NCBI GenBank assembly: GCA_036964625.1
Contig: JBALTG010000016.1
Location: 1 to 51,863, forward strand
Length of the DNA: 51,863 nucleotides
Reading direction: 5' to 3'
From: Motiliproteus sp036964625
GTDB taxonomy: Bacteria; Pseudomonadota; Gammaproteobacteria; Pseudomonadales; Balneatricaceae
Part shown: positions 7,138 through 16,331 of the stretch, piece after piece
Numbering within the stretch: position 1 is the first letter of the stretch
How the letters are laid out: the number at the start of each line of letters is the position of its first letter
The notes under the pieces: model-generated
What the model was told of the DNA's origin: nothing
Databases searched by the model: none
What the model saw: the letters and a program-made list of their open reading frames with translations, nothing else
Translations under genes and position numbers: made by a program

Positions 7138-9006
7138 ATGGCCGCTATGGACAAACCTGATCTACAGCAGTTTTATATCCCCGAAGAGCAGTCTATTTAC
7201 CTGCTCAGTCAGAATGATGCGCGCAAACTCAAGGACTGGTTCCGGCTCTGTCAGGAGCAACTGGAGCAACTGGGCTACAGCGATATCGAGATGATCGGCA
7301 AGGGAGCGTTTGGGTTCGTGTTTGGCGGGGTCGATCGCCAGGGCCGGCAGCTGGTGTTCAAGTTTTCCCGCATTACTCTGCCCCAGCATGTGCAGGACCG
7401 TTTGGAGGAGGAAGCATTTTTACTGTCTCAGGTCGATCATCCCCGGGTACCTAAACTGATCGAATTTCAACGCATCGGTCGCCAGGCCATCATGGTGATG
7501 GAGCGCGTTCCGGGGCTGGATCTGGAGAAGTTGTCGCTGCAGCGTGGCCCCCTGTCGCCTCGGCTGCTGGTGCATATCGCTGCGCAGTTGGCGGATATTC
7601 TGTGCGCCCTGCGTGGTGCGTCGGTGCAGTCAACGCGGCCCCTGGTTCACGGCGATATTAAACCCTCCAATATCGTCTTCGACCCGCTCACCGAGCAGAT
7701 TGGACTGATCGACTGGGGGTCATCGGTATTCGCCCAGCTGGATGAAAATAATCAACACGTCAGCGTCAATGTGATGGAGTTGATGTCGGACGATCTGCAA
7801 CACAGCAACGCCCGCTTGGGTGATGTCTATTTTATCGGCGATGAACAGCTTAACGGCGGCCTCTCGACCCCCCGTTTTGACGAGCAGGGGGCGGCGGGCA
7901 CCCTGTATGCCCTGGCCTCGGGGCAGTCGAGTCGCTTCGGCTATCAGGCGATACCGCCGACCGCGCTGGGCTTGCCGCAGGAACTGGCGAAGGTGCTGGA
8001 GCGTCTGCTCGATAGTGACCCCCAGGTACGCCAGCAGGCGGGTGATTACTGGCTGCGTAATATGTCGGTGATCAATCGACTGATGCTACTCGAGCTGCCC
8101 GCTGTCGCGCTGCAGCCGCTGGTTCCTGTGTGGGTGCGGCCGCAGACACGGACCATGGATTCGGTAGTGTACAGCTCACGCAAGGCATTTTTGAAGGAGG
8201 AGGGGGTCGAACATCATTATCTCGATATCGATGATGTGCAATTCGATCGTTACTACAAAAACTTCCTTCAGGGGATGGGTGAAACCGAAAAGGCCTTTCT
8301 GGCCGCGGTCAGTCGCCTGGGTAAGTTTCCGGTGGTGGGGGGGCTTGCGGTGCGCTGGGAGGTCGAGGGGGTGTATATCGACTCCAGCCTTAATCTTTAC
8401 AATCCTGAACAGCGCGAAGCCTTCGTGGCAACGGTGAATAATCTGGTCAACTTGGCGCGCTCGGTGTACCGCAAGGGGATCTTCAAGAGCTGCCTGTTCG
8501 ATGCCCGCTGTACTCTGCATGTTGAGCGCGAAAGCAGCGAGCTGGCGTTTATTCCAGCTCTTGAGCAATGCATCCCCTACGAGGTCGCGGCGGTTCCGGA
8601 TCTGGAAGACAAGAGTCGCTTACACTCCTACTTTGAGGATGGCCGCGACCCCGAAGAGAATCTGGAGCTGCCAGCGTCGATCATCGCCACCATCAAACAG
8701 CTCAATCAGCTTCACCACACCGGTTTGATTATCTTCGAGAGTATGGAGCTGCATCTGAAAATCCACAGTCAATTCAAGTTGCTCAATGCGCAGCAAGAGA
8801 CGGAGTTTGTCGCCTGTTTGAGGAAGATCATGGCGGCGATAGCGGAAATCCGGGGGCTGGGGGTGGCAGGCTTTATGAAAATGCCCTACAAAGATACCCG
8901 CTTTTTTACCCATATCGATCGATTGCCGGAGCGTTACTACCCGCGCAATCCCAAGCAGGCGCTCGCTGAGCTAACCCCGGTTCCTGCGCCTGTTCCGGGT
9001 CGTTAG
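7138..9006 (+). CDS. Hanks-type serine/threonine protein kinase with unknown C-terminal domain
   Basis: This 622-residue protein has a kinase domain at about 48-320. The glycine loop is GKGAFGFVF (54-62), the ATP-binding lysine is Lys75 in VFKFSR, the catalytic loop is HGDIKPSN (171-178, Asp173) and the metal motif is DWG (192-194, in place of DFG). The key catalytic residues are present, so it should be active. Residues about 330-622 form a second domain I do not recognise. No membrane segment or PASTA repeat is visible, so it is cytoplasmic. ATG at 7147 is an alternative start. It follows the bkd operon on the same strand, separated only by a hairpin. A substrate link to that operon is speculation. 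Confidence 0.85.
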   Translation: MAAMDKPDLQQFYIPEEQSIYLLSQNDARKLKDWFRLCQEQLEQLGYSDIEMIGKGAFGFVFGGVDRQGRQLVFKFSRITLPQHVQDRLEEEAFLLSQVDHPRVPKLIEFQRIGRQAIMVMERVPGLDLEKLSLQRGPLSPRLLVHIAAQLADILCALRGASVQSTRPLVHGDIKPSNIVFDPLTEQIGLIDWGSSVFAQLDENNQHVSVNVMELMSDDLQHSNARLGDVYFIGDEQLNGGLSTPRFDEQGAAGTLYALASGQSSRFGYQAIPPTALGLPQELAKVLERLLDSDPQVRQQAGDYWLRNMSVINRLMLLELPAVALQPLVPVWVRPQTRTMDSVVYSSRKAFLKEEGVEHHYLDIDDVQFDRYYKNFLQGMGETEKAFLAAVSRLGKFPVVGGLAVRWEVEGVYIDSSLNLYNPEQREAFVATVNNLVNLARSVYRKGIFKSCLFDARCTLHVERESSELAFIPALEQCIPYEVAAVPDLEDKSRLHSYFEDGRDPEENLELPASIIATIKQLNQLHHTGLIIFESMELHLKIHSQFKLLNAQQETEFVACLRKIMAAIAEIRGLGVAGFMKMPYKDTRFFTHIDRLPERYYPRNPKQALAELTPVPAPVPGR

Positions 9007-9028
9007 CGGGGCCGTTTTGGTTGTTATG

Positions 9029-9931
9029 TTAGTAAGTAATCACCCCGGTAATCATCTGTTTAAGCACCGGTACCATCGCCTCGGCCGCGGTGGATAAGGG
9101 GTAGCGTTTGCGGGTATAGATACCCACCGTGCGCCGTACTTCGGGGTTTAGTAATGGCCGCCACTCAGCGCCTTGCTGCTCGATCTGGGGGATACAGAGC
9201 GCTGGCACCACGCTGATCCCCAGGCCACAGACCACCATGCGAATAATCGTTACCAGCTGGTGGGATTCGAATTCGATCTTCAAACTGATGCCGTGCTCTG
9301 CCATCGTGTCCAGAATGAGTTGGCGTACCATCGAGGGGGGTTGCAGAGTCAGGAAGGGCGACTCGGAGATCATCGACCCGTCGAGCTTAGCGTGTTGCAG
9401 CAGCGCGTGGCCCGGCGGTAGCACCGCAATGAAGGGATCGTCGAACAGCGGCGTGAATTGCAGATCGTTGCCGGTCTCGATATTAAACGCCACGCCCAGT
9501 TCAACCCGCCCGCCGCGCACCATCTCCACCACCTCTTCAGCCACCACATCCTGCACCCGGATGTTCACGGCGGGATAGCGCTGCCGGTAACTCGCCAGCA
9601 CCGCCGGTAGTTGATGGCCGGCAAACGAGGGCATAGCGGCGATGCTGAGTTGGCCGCGCTGCAGCGCGAACAGGTTGTGCAGGTCGTACAGAGCCCCATC
9701 CCAGTCTGCCAGCAGGCGTTGCGCCACGGGAAGAAACTGCGCGCCTTCCGGGGTCAGTGCCAGGACTCGGGTGGAGCGGGTCAGCAGGCTGCCGCCCACG
9801 GCCTCCTCCATGTTTTTAATCGCGATGCTCAGTGCCGGCTGGGATAGATGAACCAGGGTGCAGGCCTCGGTAAAGCTGAGGGTTTGGGCGACAGCGACAA
9901 AGGCGCGGAGCTGTTTGATCGATATGTTCAT
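9029..9931 (-). CDS. LysR-family regulator divergent from scoAB
   Basis: This is a 300-residue LysR-type regulator. The N-terminal winged HTH (about 4-62, with FTEACTLVHLSQPALSIAIKNMEE) is followed by a periplasmic-binding-like effector domain (about 92-295). It is transcribed away from the CoA-transferase genes with a 167-bp AT-rich intergenic region, the classic arrangement for a LysR regulator and its target. The likely role is control of scoAB in response to a ketoacid or acyl-CoA signal. The effector is unknown. Confidence 0.9.
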   Translation of the reverse strand: MNISIKQLRAFVAVAQTLSFTEACTLVHLSQPALSIAIKNMEEAVGGSLLTRSTRVLALTPEGAQFLPVAQRLLADWDGALYDLHNLFALQRGQLSIAAMPSFAGHQLPAVLASYRQRYPAVNIRVQDVVAEEVVEMVRGGRVELGVAFNIETGNDLQFTPLFDDPFIAVLPPGHALLQHAKLDGSMISESPFLTLQPPSMVRQLILDTMAEHGISLKIEFESHQLVTIIRMVVCGLGISVVPALCIPQIEQQGAEWRPLLNPEVRRTVGIYTRKRYPLSTAAEAMVPVLKQMITGVITY

Positions 9932-10098
9932 AAATTTATTATATTAATTGATCGATTATTTAAACTTGTTAAATCATAGCAGTTGTTCAATGCTAGGTGC
10001 TTGATCTTTTTAGGGTCAGTCCCTGAATAATTCAGTGTAGGTTCTGAGCCCGATCGCAAGCCCCGCTTAACCCACAAAAAACAACAGGAGCACGCCGA

Positions 10099-10809
10099 AT
10101 GTCCGGTTTTGACAAGGTGGTAAACAGTTACGAAGAGGCGATGGCAGGCCTCGAAGATGGCATGACCATTATTGCAGGCGGCTTCGGCCTCTGTGGCATT
10201 CCTGAGAACTTGATCGGTGAGATCAAGCGTAAAGGCACCAAAGAGCTGACCGTGGTCTCCAACAACGCCGGTGTGGACGGTTTTGGGTTGGGGGTACTGC
10301 TGGAAGATCAGCAGGTCAAGAAAATGGTCTCCTCCTACGTGGGTGAGAATAAGCTGTTTATGGAACAGTTGCTGGATGGTCGGCTGGAGGTTGAGTTGAC
10401 GCCCCAGGGCACCCTGGCCGAGAAGATGCGCGCCGGTGGTGCCGGTATCCCCGCGTTCTTCACCGCGACCGGTTACGGTACCGAAGTGGGTGACGGCAAG
10501 GAGGTGCGAGAGTATGACGGCCGCCATTACATTCTTGAGGAGTCGATCAAGGGTGATTTTGCCATCGTCAAAGCCTGGAAGGCTGACCGCTACGGCAACG
10601 CTATCTATCGCCATACCGCGATGAACTTCAACCCGATGGCGGCTACCGCCGGTAAGATCACGGTAATGGAAGTGGAAGAGATTGTAGAGCCGGGCGAACT
10701 GGATCCGTCGCAGATCCATACCCCGGGTATCTATGTCGACCGGTTGATTCAGGGCACGTTCGAAAAACGTATTGAACAGCGCACCGTGCGCACCGAAGGG
10801 GAGGGTTAA
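10099..10809 (+). CDS. scoA: 3-oxoacid CoA-transferase subunit A
   Basis: Subunit A of a family I CoA-transferase, most likely succinyl-CoA:3-ketoacid CoA-transferase, which activates acetoacetate with CoA from succinyl-CoA. The 236 residues begin with the glycine-rich GGFGLCGIPENLI block and contain LTVVSNNAGVDGFGLG and KGDFAIVKAWKADRYGN, typical of SCOT alpha subunits. AGGAG precedes the ATG. It is followed 3 bp later by subunit B. Acetate:acetoacetyl-CoA transferase (AtoD) is a close alternative. Confidence 0.92.
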   Translation: MSGFDKVVNSYEEAMAGLEDGMTIIAGGFGLCGIPENLIGEIKRKGTKELTVVSNNAGVDGFGLGVLLEDQQVKKMVSSYVGENKLFMEQLLDGRLEVELTPQGTLAEKMRAGGAGIPAFFTATGYGTEVGDGKEVREYDGRHYILEESIKGDFAIVKAWKADRYGNAIYRHTAMNFNPMAATAGKITVMEVEEIVEPGELDPSQIHTPGIYVDRLIQGTFEKRIEQRTVRTEGEG

Positions 10810-10812
10810 ACG

Positions 10813-11469
10813 ATGGCGTTAACACGTGAACAACTGGCCCGTCGGGTGGCTCGTGAACTGCAGGATGGTTTCTATGTGAATCTGGGGATCGGTATTCCGA
10901 CGCTGGTGGCGAACTACGTTCCTGAAGGGATAGAGGTGATGCTGCAGTCGGAAAATGGTCTGCTGGGGATGGGACCTTTTCCAACCGAAGCGACGATCGA
11001 TGCGGATATGATCAATGCGGGCAAGCAGACGGTGACTGCGGCTACCGGCGCCTCGATCTTCTCTTCAGCAGAGTCTTTCGCGATGATTCGCGGTGGCCAT
11101 GTGGATCTGACCGTACTGGGTGCCTTCGAAGTCGATGTTCAAGGGAATATTGCGTCCTACCTGATCCCTGGCAAGCTGATCAAGGGGATGGGTGGCGCGA
11201 TGGATCTGGTGGCTGGTGCCGACAACATTATCGTCACCATGACCCATGCAAGTAAACACGGCGAATCCAAGTTGCTGAACAAGTGCACGTTGCCACTGAC
11301 GGGCGCCGCCTGTATTAAGAAAGTGCTGACAGATCTGGCCTTTATCGAGATTAAAGAGGGCAAGTTCCACCTGCTTGAGCGTGCGCCGGGGGTCTCTGTT
11401 GAAGAGATCATCAGGCTGACCGAAGGTGAGCTGGTTGTACCGAATCACGTCCCCGAGATGGAGTTTTAA
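10813..11469 (+). CDS. scoB: 3-oxoacid CoA-transferase subunit B
   Basis: The catalytic beta subunit of the CoA-transferase. The conserved SENGLLGMGP motif carries Glu47, which forms the glutamyl-CoA thioester, and GIGIPTLVANYVP lies near the N-terminus. It has 218 residues, the usual length. With scoA it completes acetoacetate use, which fits the leucine-degradation genes (bkd, liuA) nearby. A hairpin 17 bp after the stop closes the two-gene operon. Confidence 0.93.
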   Translation: MALTREQLARRVARELQDGFYVNLGIGIPTLVANYVPEGIEVMLQSENGLLGMGPFPTEATIDADMINAGKQTVTAATGASIFSSAESFAMIRGGHVDLTVLGAFEVDVQGNIASYLIPGKLIKGMGGAMDLVAGADNIIVTMTHASKHGESKLLNKCTLPLTGAACIKKVLTDLAFIEIKEGKFHLLERAPGVSVEEIIRLTEGELVVPNHVPEMEF

Positions 11470-11486
11470 CTCAATCGGTTGTTTGA

Positions 11487-11512
11487 GCCGGTTTCATAAG
11501 TGTGAAACCGGC
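11487..11512 (+). terminator. probable terminator after scoB
   Basis: GCCGGTTTCA pairs perfectly with TGAAACCGGC around a six-base loop, shortly after the scoB stop. The T run behind it is weak. Confidence 0.65.
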
Positions 11513-11742
11513 ATTTGCCACACACTCCCGCGGCTGCTGCATCCGTGTTGTTATCCTCTCCAGAGCGCTGCTGTCGTTTCCGGACCCTATTTAGCGATTG
11601 TGGCGCTCGATTATACGTGTTATCTATCGTTTCAATATCTTGACTAAAGGGTACTGTGTATAGCGTGCACCGTTGTGGCCGCCGTAACTGGGCTATGCTG
11701 TGCGCATATATGCTGTGCGAATAATTGAGAGAGGGGATGTTT

Positions 11743-12651
11743 ATGCCTGCCAGTTTTTACCCGGTCGCTCGCGGTATCGCCCTGGTGCAGATGCTGCTGA
11801 TAGTCGTCGCGCTGGTTTTACTGGCCGGTGTGGCCTATTTGCTGCTAACCGATCAAACGCTTGAGTCGGTTCCTACGCTGCGGCCAGGTGCCAGCAGCGG
11901 CTATACCGCAGAGCCAGCAGTACCAGAAGCGACAGCTCGGGCCCCAGTGGTGGTTGGAGTTACCGATGTTGAAACTAAGTCATCACCAATATCGGCACCA
12001 TTACGGCCCGAGCCGGTGGTTAATCTGCAGCCGCAGGTGCTGGCGGTAACGGTGGATCCGTCCTTGCCTGATCTGAATCACAGCGACAGTCGGTTTCGTG
12101 CAGCGCTGGCACAATTGGATCCTACTCAGAAACTGATTTCATTGCTGGTCGATGAGGAGTTGATTCGCAAGCTGGTGGTTAGCATAGACAATATTGCAGA
12201 CGGTCGGTTGCAGAGGAAGCACAGTCTGTTACTACCGATGAATGACCCATTTCGCGCGTCAGTAAAGGGTGAGGAAATGTGGTTGGATGGCTACAATTAC
12301 AGTCGCTACAGTGGCTACGTTGAGCTGCTTAGTGCGATCGATGCTGAGCAATGGGTCGGGCTGTACCGGGATTATTATCCGCAGATGCAGCAGGCCTATG
12401 CTGAGCTTGGCTATCCCCGCAAAGCGTTCCACGACCGGGTGTTATTGGCGCTAGAGCACCTGTTGCAAAGTCCGGTGTCGGGACGGGCCCTGGCCCTGGC
12501 GCAACCGTCGGTGATGTACACGTTTGCTGACCCTGAGCTGGAACAGTTGTCTGCCGTACACAAACAGATGCTGCGGCTGGGGCCTGTTAACGCCCGCCGG
12601 GTGTTAGATGCAGTGATTCCGCTCCGTGCCAGGCTTGTACAGCTGCAGTAA
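11743..12651 (+). CDS. DUF3014 family membrane-anchored protein
   Basis: The protein has one N-terminal transmembrane helix (VQMLLIVVALVLLAGVAYLLL), then a Pro/Val-rich linker to about residue 95, then a DUF3014 domain. Features of that domain include LLVDEELIRKLVVSIDNIADGRL, a WLDGYNYSRYSGYV stretch, GLYRDYYPQMQQAYAELGYP and QPSVMYTFADPELE. I prefer ATG at 11743 because AGAGGGG ends six bases before it; ATG at 11737 is too close and a TTG lies further up. The domain faces the periplasm. The function of the family is not known. Confidence 0.85.
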   Translation: MPASFYPVARGIALVQMLLIVVALVLLAGVAYLLLTDQTLESVPTLRPGASSGYTAEPAVPEATARAPVVVGVTDVETKSSPISAPLRPEPVVNLQPQVLAVTVDPSLPDLNHSDSRFRAALAQLDPTQKLISLLVDEELIRKLVVSIDNIADGRLQRKHSLLLPMNDPFRASVKGEEMWLDGYNYSRYSGYVELLSAIDAEQWVGLYRDYYPQMQQAYAELGYPRKAFHDRVLLALEHLLQSPVSGRALALAQPSVMYTFADPELEQLSAVHKQMLRLGPVNARRVLDAVIPLRARLVQLQ

Positions 12652-12757
12652 TGTTGCCTGCAGTTTTGTCAAAAAAGATTCATTAGTAGTTAGGGGTGTA
12701 AGTCCTTATTCTTGAGACTTCACATCACTCCGATAAAAATAAAAATGGAGAACAGAC

Positions 12758-13231
12758 ATGGATGCTCGCATTCCTTTTAGTGGCTATCAGTCCTGTGTAC
12801 AGCCCGGCTGGATCGACTTTAACGGCCATATGAACGTCGCTTACTACGTTCTTGCTTTCGATCAGGCCACTGATGTTTTCAATTCAAACCTCGGCCTGGG
12901 CCCGGAGTACACCCGTGATACCCGGTTGTCGATGTTTGTGGTGGATATGAACGTCACCTACAAGCGCGAGCTGAAAGAGGGGGCGCGAATCAACTGCACC
13001 ACCCAGTTGCTCGAGTTCGATGCCAAGAAACTGCGTATCTTTCATCAGATGTTTAATACAACGGAAGGTTTTCTGGCGGCCACTAACGAAATTATCATGG
13101 TCCACGTTGACTTGCAGACGGGACGCAGTTGCCCGTTTCCGGAGCCAGCTCTGAAACGATTGCAGACGATAGCGCGTCAGCACCAGAGTCTTTTGATACC
13201 AGAGGGTGTTGGGCGCCAATTGTCACTCTAA
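12758..13231 (+). CDS. hotdog-fold acyl-CoA thioesterase family protein
   Basis: This 157-residue single hotdog domain contains GWIDFNGHMNVAYYVLAFDQATD, the 4HBT-type signature with the Asp-Phe-Asn-Gly-His-Met-Asn cluster. It probably hydrolyses an acyl-CoA. Relatives include thioesterases of carnitine/betainyl-CoA breakdown, but no carnitine genes are adjacent, so the substrate is open. TGGAGAA precedes the ATG. A MITE-like element and a TetR gene follow. Confidence 0.82.
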   Translation: MDARIPFSGYQSCVQPGWIDFNGHMNVAYYVLAFDQATDVFNSNLGLGPEYTRDTRLSMFVVDMNVTYKRELKEGARINCTTQLLEFDAKKLRIFHQMFNTTEGFLAATNEIIMVHVDLQTGRSCPFPEPALKRLQTIARQHQSLLIPEGVGRQLSL

Positions 13232-13283
13232 TTCCCCCGGGTTTCACGCTCTAATCCAATGAGGTGCTTGCCCCTACCTTGCT

Positions 13284-13495
13284 AGCAGCCTGTCGGACTT
13301 GACCGGTCGTAGCGAGGGGGAGACCGATTTGAGACAGTTTTCGAACTCTTTTGAGGCTAATAGTGGTTCTATTAAACGAAAAAGAGGGTGAAAAATGGCC
13401 AAAGTCGGCTTTCCCGCACGACTGCATGGATGCAGAAGGTAGAGCAACGCAGGAGCAGTTGCCGAGTAGATCAGTGTTAAGTCCGACAGGCTGCT
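13284..13495. mobile_element. MITE-like element, copy 1
   Basis: The 212-bp non-coding element is bounded by perfect 17-bp inverted repeats: AGCAGCCTGTCGGACTT at the left and its exact complement at 13479-13495. Internal segments such as AATAGTGGTTCTATT, CGCACGACTGCATGGATGCA and GGTAGAGCAACGCAGGAGC recur in inverse orientation in the element at 29314-29540. There is no transposase frame, so it would be non-autonomous. It accounts for most of the 369-bp gap before the TetR gene. Confidence 0.8.
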
Positions 13496-13600
13496 TTTGC
13501 TTTTATTAGTGTATGGCTGGCGGGTAGTGGCGCCCGTCCGTATCATTGGGCGTTGGTCCATCAGATTAAGAGTGTCCCCGTGATAGCGGTAGAGGTCAGG

Positions 13601-14152
13601 ATGAATTCAAAACTCAAGCGTGAAGCCTGGGTTCACGAAGCGCTGTCGGCGTTGGCGGAGGGCGGTGTTGCCAGTGTTAAGGTCGAGGTGCTGGCGAAGC
13701 GACTGAAGGTCACCAAAGGCAGTTTTTACTGGCACTTTAAAAACCGTTCCGAACTGTTAGAGCAGGTTCTGCTGTTCTGGCGCGAAGGACGAATTCAAAC
13801 CATTCAGCGCCAGGTAGCGAGTGAGCGTCCAGCGCAGGAGGTGCTCAGTGAATTGCTGCGGTTGTATCTGGATCGTTCCAACCCGCGCGGTAACGCCATC
13901 GAGCTGGCTGTGCGTGATTGGGCGCACACCGACCCGCTGGCGGCGGATGTAGTTTCCCAGGTCGACGCGCAACGACTGGTCTCTGTTGCTAGTCTCTATC
14001 GTCAACTGACCCCTTCTGATGATGCGGCCCATGCCCGCGCCTATCTTTTTTACAGCTACATATTCGGCAGCAGTCTGCTTAACACCTCGTCCGCCCAGCT
14101 CGAAGATGAAGCGCATCTGCGCCAGCTCTGTGCGGCACTGCTGATTAGCTGA
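13601..14152 (+). CDS. TetR-family transcriptional regulator
   Basis: This 183-residue regulator has an N-terminal TetR HTH (about 5-52, with SVKVEVLAKRLKVTKGSFYWHFKNRSELL) and a helical ligand-binding domain. I chose ATG at 13601, preceded by GGTCAGG; the upstream in-frame TTG lacks a ribosome-binding site and conserved residues. It lies between a thioesterase and leucine-catabolism genes, so a fatty-acyl or branched-chain ligand is possible but not shown. Confidence 0.9.
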   Translation: MNSKLKREAWVHEALSALAEGGVASVKVEVLAKRLKVTKGSFYWHFKNRSELLEQVLLFWREGRIQTIQRQVASERPAQEVLSELLRLYLDRSNPRGNAIELAVRDWAHTDPLAADVVSQVDAQRLVSVASLYRQLTPSDDAAHARAYLFYSYIFGSSLLNTSSAQLEDEAHLRQLCAALLIS

Positions 14153-14261
14153 AGGCTTTGATACCTGTGCTGACAGCCACCCGGGCCGGGACTTGGACAA
14201 AGCGATAATGCGCCAAGGGCTGTTGTCGTCAGAGCGGGCTGTCGTCATGCGGAGCTTGTTT

Positions 14262-14666
14262 TTACCCGGTTAGCGAGTGGCTCAAGGGTTCGGGCTGGCT
14301 CAACCAGTTTTCGGCCAGAGCGATGTTGTCGAACAGTTCGGTCAAAACCCCGCCGAGAAAACAGACATTCTTGATGTGAGATAAACGGGTGATGTCGCTA
14401 TCTGGTGCATGAATCAGGGCCATGAAACGGCAGTCAGGGAGGTCTTTGGCGAAGTCGCTGGCCAGGTTGTCGAGTTCCAGCAGGGACAGTCGGCGCAGAT
14501 CTGCTTGGCGGTAATCGACCAGCACCCGATTGATTTTTTCAAGCTTGTAGATGGGCTGTGTTTGTCGCCGGGCGGCTTTGATTATGGCGGTTGTGAGGAC
14601 GCCGGAGTGGCGCAGGAGTAGATACCCTTGGTCGCGATTTACCCTGATTTCGGTCGTTACCGGCAT
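14262..14666 (-). CDS. SpoIIAA/STAS-like hypothetical protein
   Basis: This 134-residue soluble protein has the alternating strand/helix pattern of STAS or SpoIIAA-like domains (GYLLLRHSGVLTTAIIKAARR, NRVLVDYRQADLRRLS, RFMALIHAPDSDITRL). No catalytic motif is seen. It lies alone between TetR and liuA, convergent with TetR. The fold is a tentative call and the function is unknown. Confidence 0.7.
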   Translation of the reverse strand: MPVTTEIRVNRDQGYLLLRHSGVLTTAIIKAARRQTQPIYKLEKINRVLVDYRQADLRRLSLLELDNLASDFAKDLPDCRFMALIHAPDSDITRLSHIKNVCFLGGVLTELFDNIALAENWLSQPEPLSHSLTG

Positions 14667-14805
14667 GCGTAATCTGTACCTCGCTTTCGAGTTGCTCTGC
14701 TGCGGTTGGAGTATAGGCGCAAACCGGATATTCGTTAGGATAATAAGCGGTCTAACAGGAGATTAGTCACCGGCCGGACGACCGGTGACTTGGGATGGTG
14801 CAATC

Positions 14806-15972
14806 TTAGTTACCGATAAAGATCTCACGGCCGATCAGCATCCTGCGGATTTCGGAAGTGCCAGCGCCGATCTCGTACAGCTTCGCATCACGTAGCAGAC
14901 GACCACTGGCGAACTCATTGATATAGCCGTTGCCGCCGAGGAGTTGGATCGTATCCAATGCCATCTTAGTTGCTAATTCGGCGCTGTAGAGGATTACTCC
15001 GGCAGCATCCTTGCGGGTAGTTTCACCGCGGTCGCAAGCGCGGGCTACCGCATAGACGTAAGACTTGGCTGCGTTCATGCCGGTGTACATGTCGGCTATC
15101 TTGCCCTGTACCAGCTGGAACTCGCCGATCGCCTTGCCGAACTGCTCGCGGTCACGGATATAGGGAACCGCCAGGTCCATGCAGGCATCCATGATTCCCA
15201 GAGGGCCGCCCGACAGCACCGCACGCTCGTAGTCCAGGCCGCTCATCAATACTTTTACGCCGCCATTGAGAGTGCCCAGAATATTTTCCTTCGGTACCAC
15301 GCAGTCCTGGAACACCAATTCGCAGGTGTTGGAACCGCGCATGCCCAGCTTGTCCAGTTTCTGATGGCGCGAGAATCCGGGAGCATCACGCTCGACGATA
15401 AAGGCGGTGATACCGTGCGCGCCCTTGCTGGTGTCGGTCTTAGCGTAGATCACGTAAACACTGGCATCGGGTCCGTTGGTGATCCACATCTTGTTGCCGT
15501 TGAGGAGGAAGTGATCGCCATTGTCGCGGGCGGTCAGTTTCATGCTGACCACGTCAGAACCGGCGTTTGGCTCGGACATCGCCAAGGCACCCACATGCTC
15601 GCCGCTGATTAGTTTGGGCAGGTACTTGATCTTCTGCTCATGGCTACCATTACGGTTGATCTGGTTAACGCACAGGTTGGAGTGGGCACCATACGAGAGG
15701 CCGACCGATGCGGAGGCGCGGCTGATCTCCTGGAGCGCGATGATGTGGGCCAGGTAGCCCATCCCAACACCGCCGTACTCTTCGGAGACGGTTACCCCGA
15801 GTAGGCCCATATCGCCAAATTTTTGCCACAGATCTGCCGGGAATTCATTGTCGTGATCAATCTGTTCGGCGCGCGGTGCAATCTCCGCGGCGGCAAATGC
15901 GTTGACCTGCTCGCGGAGCATGTCGTTGGTTTCGCCGAGATCGAAATTAAAGCCTTTGTAACTGGATATCAT
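14806..15972 (-). CDS. liuA: isovaleryl-CoA dehydrogenase
   Basis: This FAD enzyme oxidises isovaleryl-CoA to 3-methylcrotonyl-CoA in leucine degradation. The 388 residues show the acyl-CoA dehydrogenase signatures AMSEPNAGSD (about 131-140) and QLLGGNGYINEFASGRLLRDAK. Crucially, GLDYERAVLSGGPLGIMD carries the catalytic Glu249 in the YER position specific to isovaleryl-CoA dehydrogenases rather than at the usual C-terminal site. CAGGAG precedes the ATG. The usual liuBCDE partners are not adjacent. It takes its substrate from the bkd complex encoded upstream. Confidence 0.94.
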   Translation of the reverse strand: MISSYKGFNFDLGETNDMLREQVNAFAAAEIAPRAEQIDHDNEFPADLWQKFGDMGLLGVTVSEEYGGVGMGYLAHIIALQEISRASASVGLSYGAHSNLCVNQINRNGSHEQKIKYLPKLISGEHVGALAMSEPNAGSDVVSMKLTARDNGDHFLLNGNKMWITNGPDASVYVIYAKTDTSKGAHGITAFIVERDAPGFSRHQKLDKLGMRGSNTCELVFQDCVVPKENILGTLNGGVKVLMSGLDYERAVLSGGPLGIMDACMDLAVPYIRDREQFGKAIGEFQLVQGKIADMYTGMNAAKSYVYAVARACDRGETTRKDAAGVILYSAELATKMALDTIQLLGGNGYINEFASGRLLRDAKLYEIGAGTSEIRRMLIGREIFIGN

Positions 15973-16039
15973 GATGCGGGCTCCTGAGAACGGGACACTG
16001 AGAGGTGATCCATCCTAGAGAGGGTAGGTTGCTCTGTCA

Positions 16040-16053
16040 ATACGCCACCGTAT
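16040..16053. promoter_or_regulatory. small inverted repeat upstream of liuA
   Basis: ATACG-ccac-CGTAT is a perfect 5-4-5 dyad about 70 bp upstream of the liuA start, in the likely promoter region. It may be an operator; no regulator can be named from the sequence. Confidence 0.3.
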
Positions 16054-16077
16054 GTTACTGGTTGAATTTTGTTCATC

Positions 16078-16192
16078 TGAGGTGCGGGCCTGAAGGGGCG
16101 GGTCTGAGGTGTGGGTTTGAGGTGTGGGTTTGAGGGTGGGCCTGTGTGTGGGCCTGTGTGTGGGGGTGGGTCAGAGGGTGGGTGTGGTCAGA
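16078..16192 (+). repeat. G/T-rich degenerate tandem repeat
   Basis: About 115 bp are almost devoid of C on the plus strand outside short GGGCC runs. They consist of degenerate units such as GGTGTGGGTTTGA and GGGCCTGTGTGT. The repeat lies in the 359-bp gap between divergent liuA and pdxJ. Many GGG runs could fold into quadruplexes. No gene is present. Confidence 0.75.
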
Positions 16193-16331
16193 GTATTAGC
16201 GCTCGAATGCGTGCCCGAGAGAGGTGATCATTGCGACTAAAGGACCTACAATAACGACAGTTTATTAGGCTGCCGATGAGCTTGTTACCCAGATTGGCGA
16301 TCCAGACTACTGATTCAAGAGGTAAGACCCC

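Noticed and set aside
9928..10719. 263-codon minus-strand open frame
   Set aside because: Antisense to scoA and extends through the scoA promoter region; no recognisable domain.
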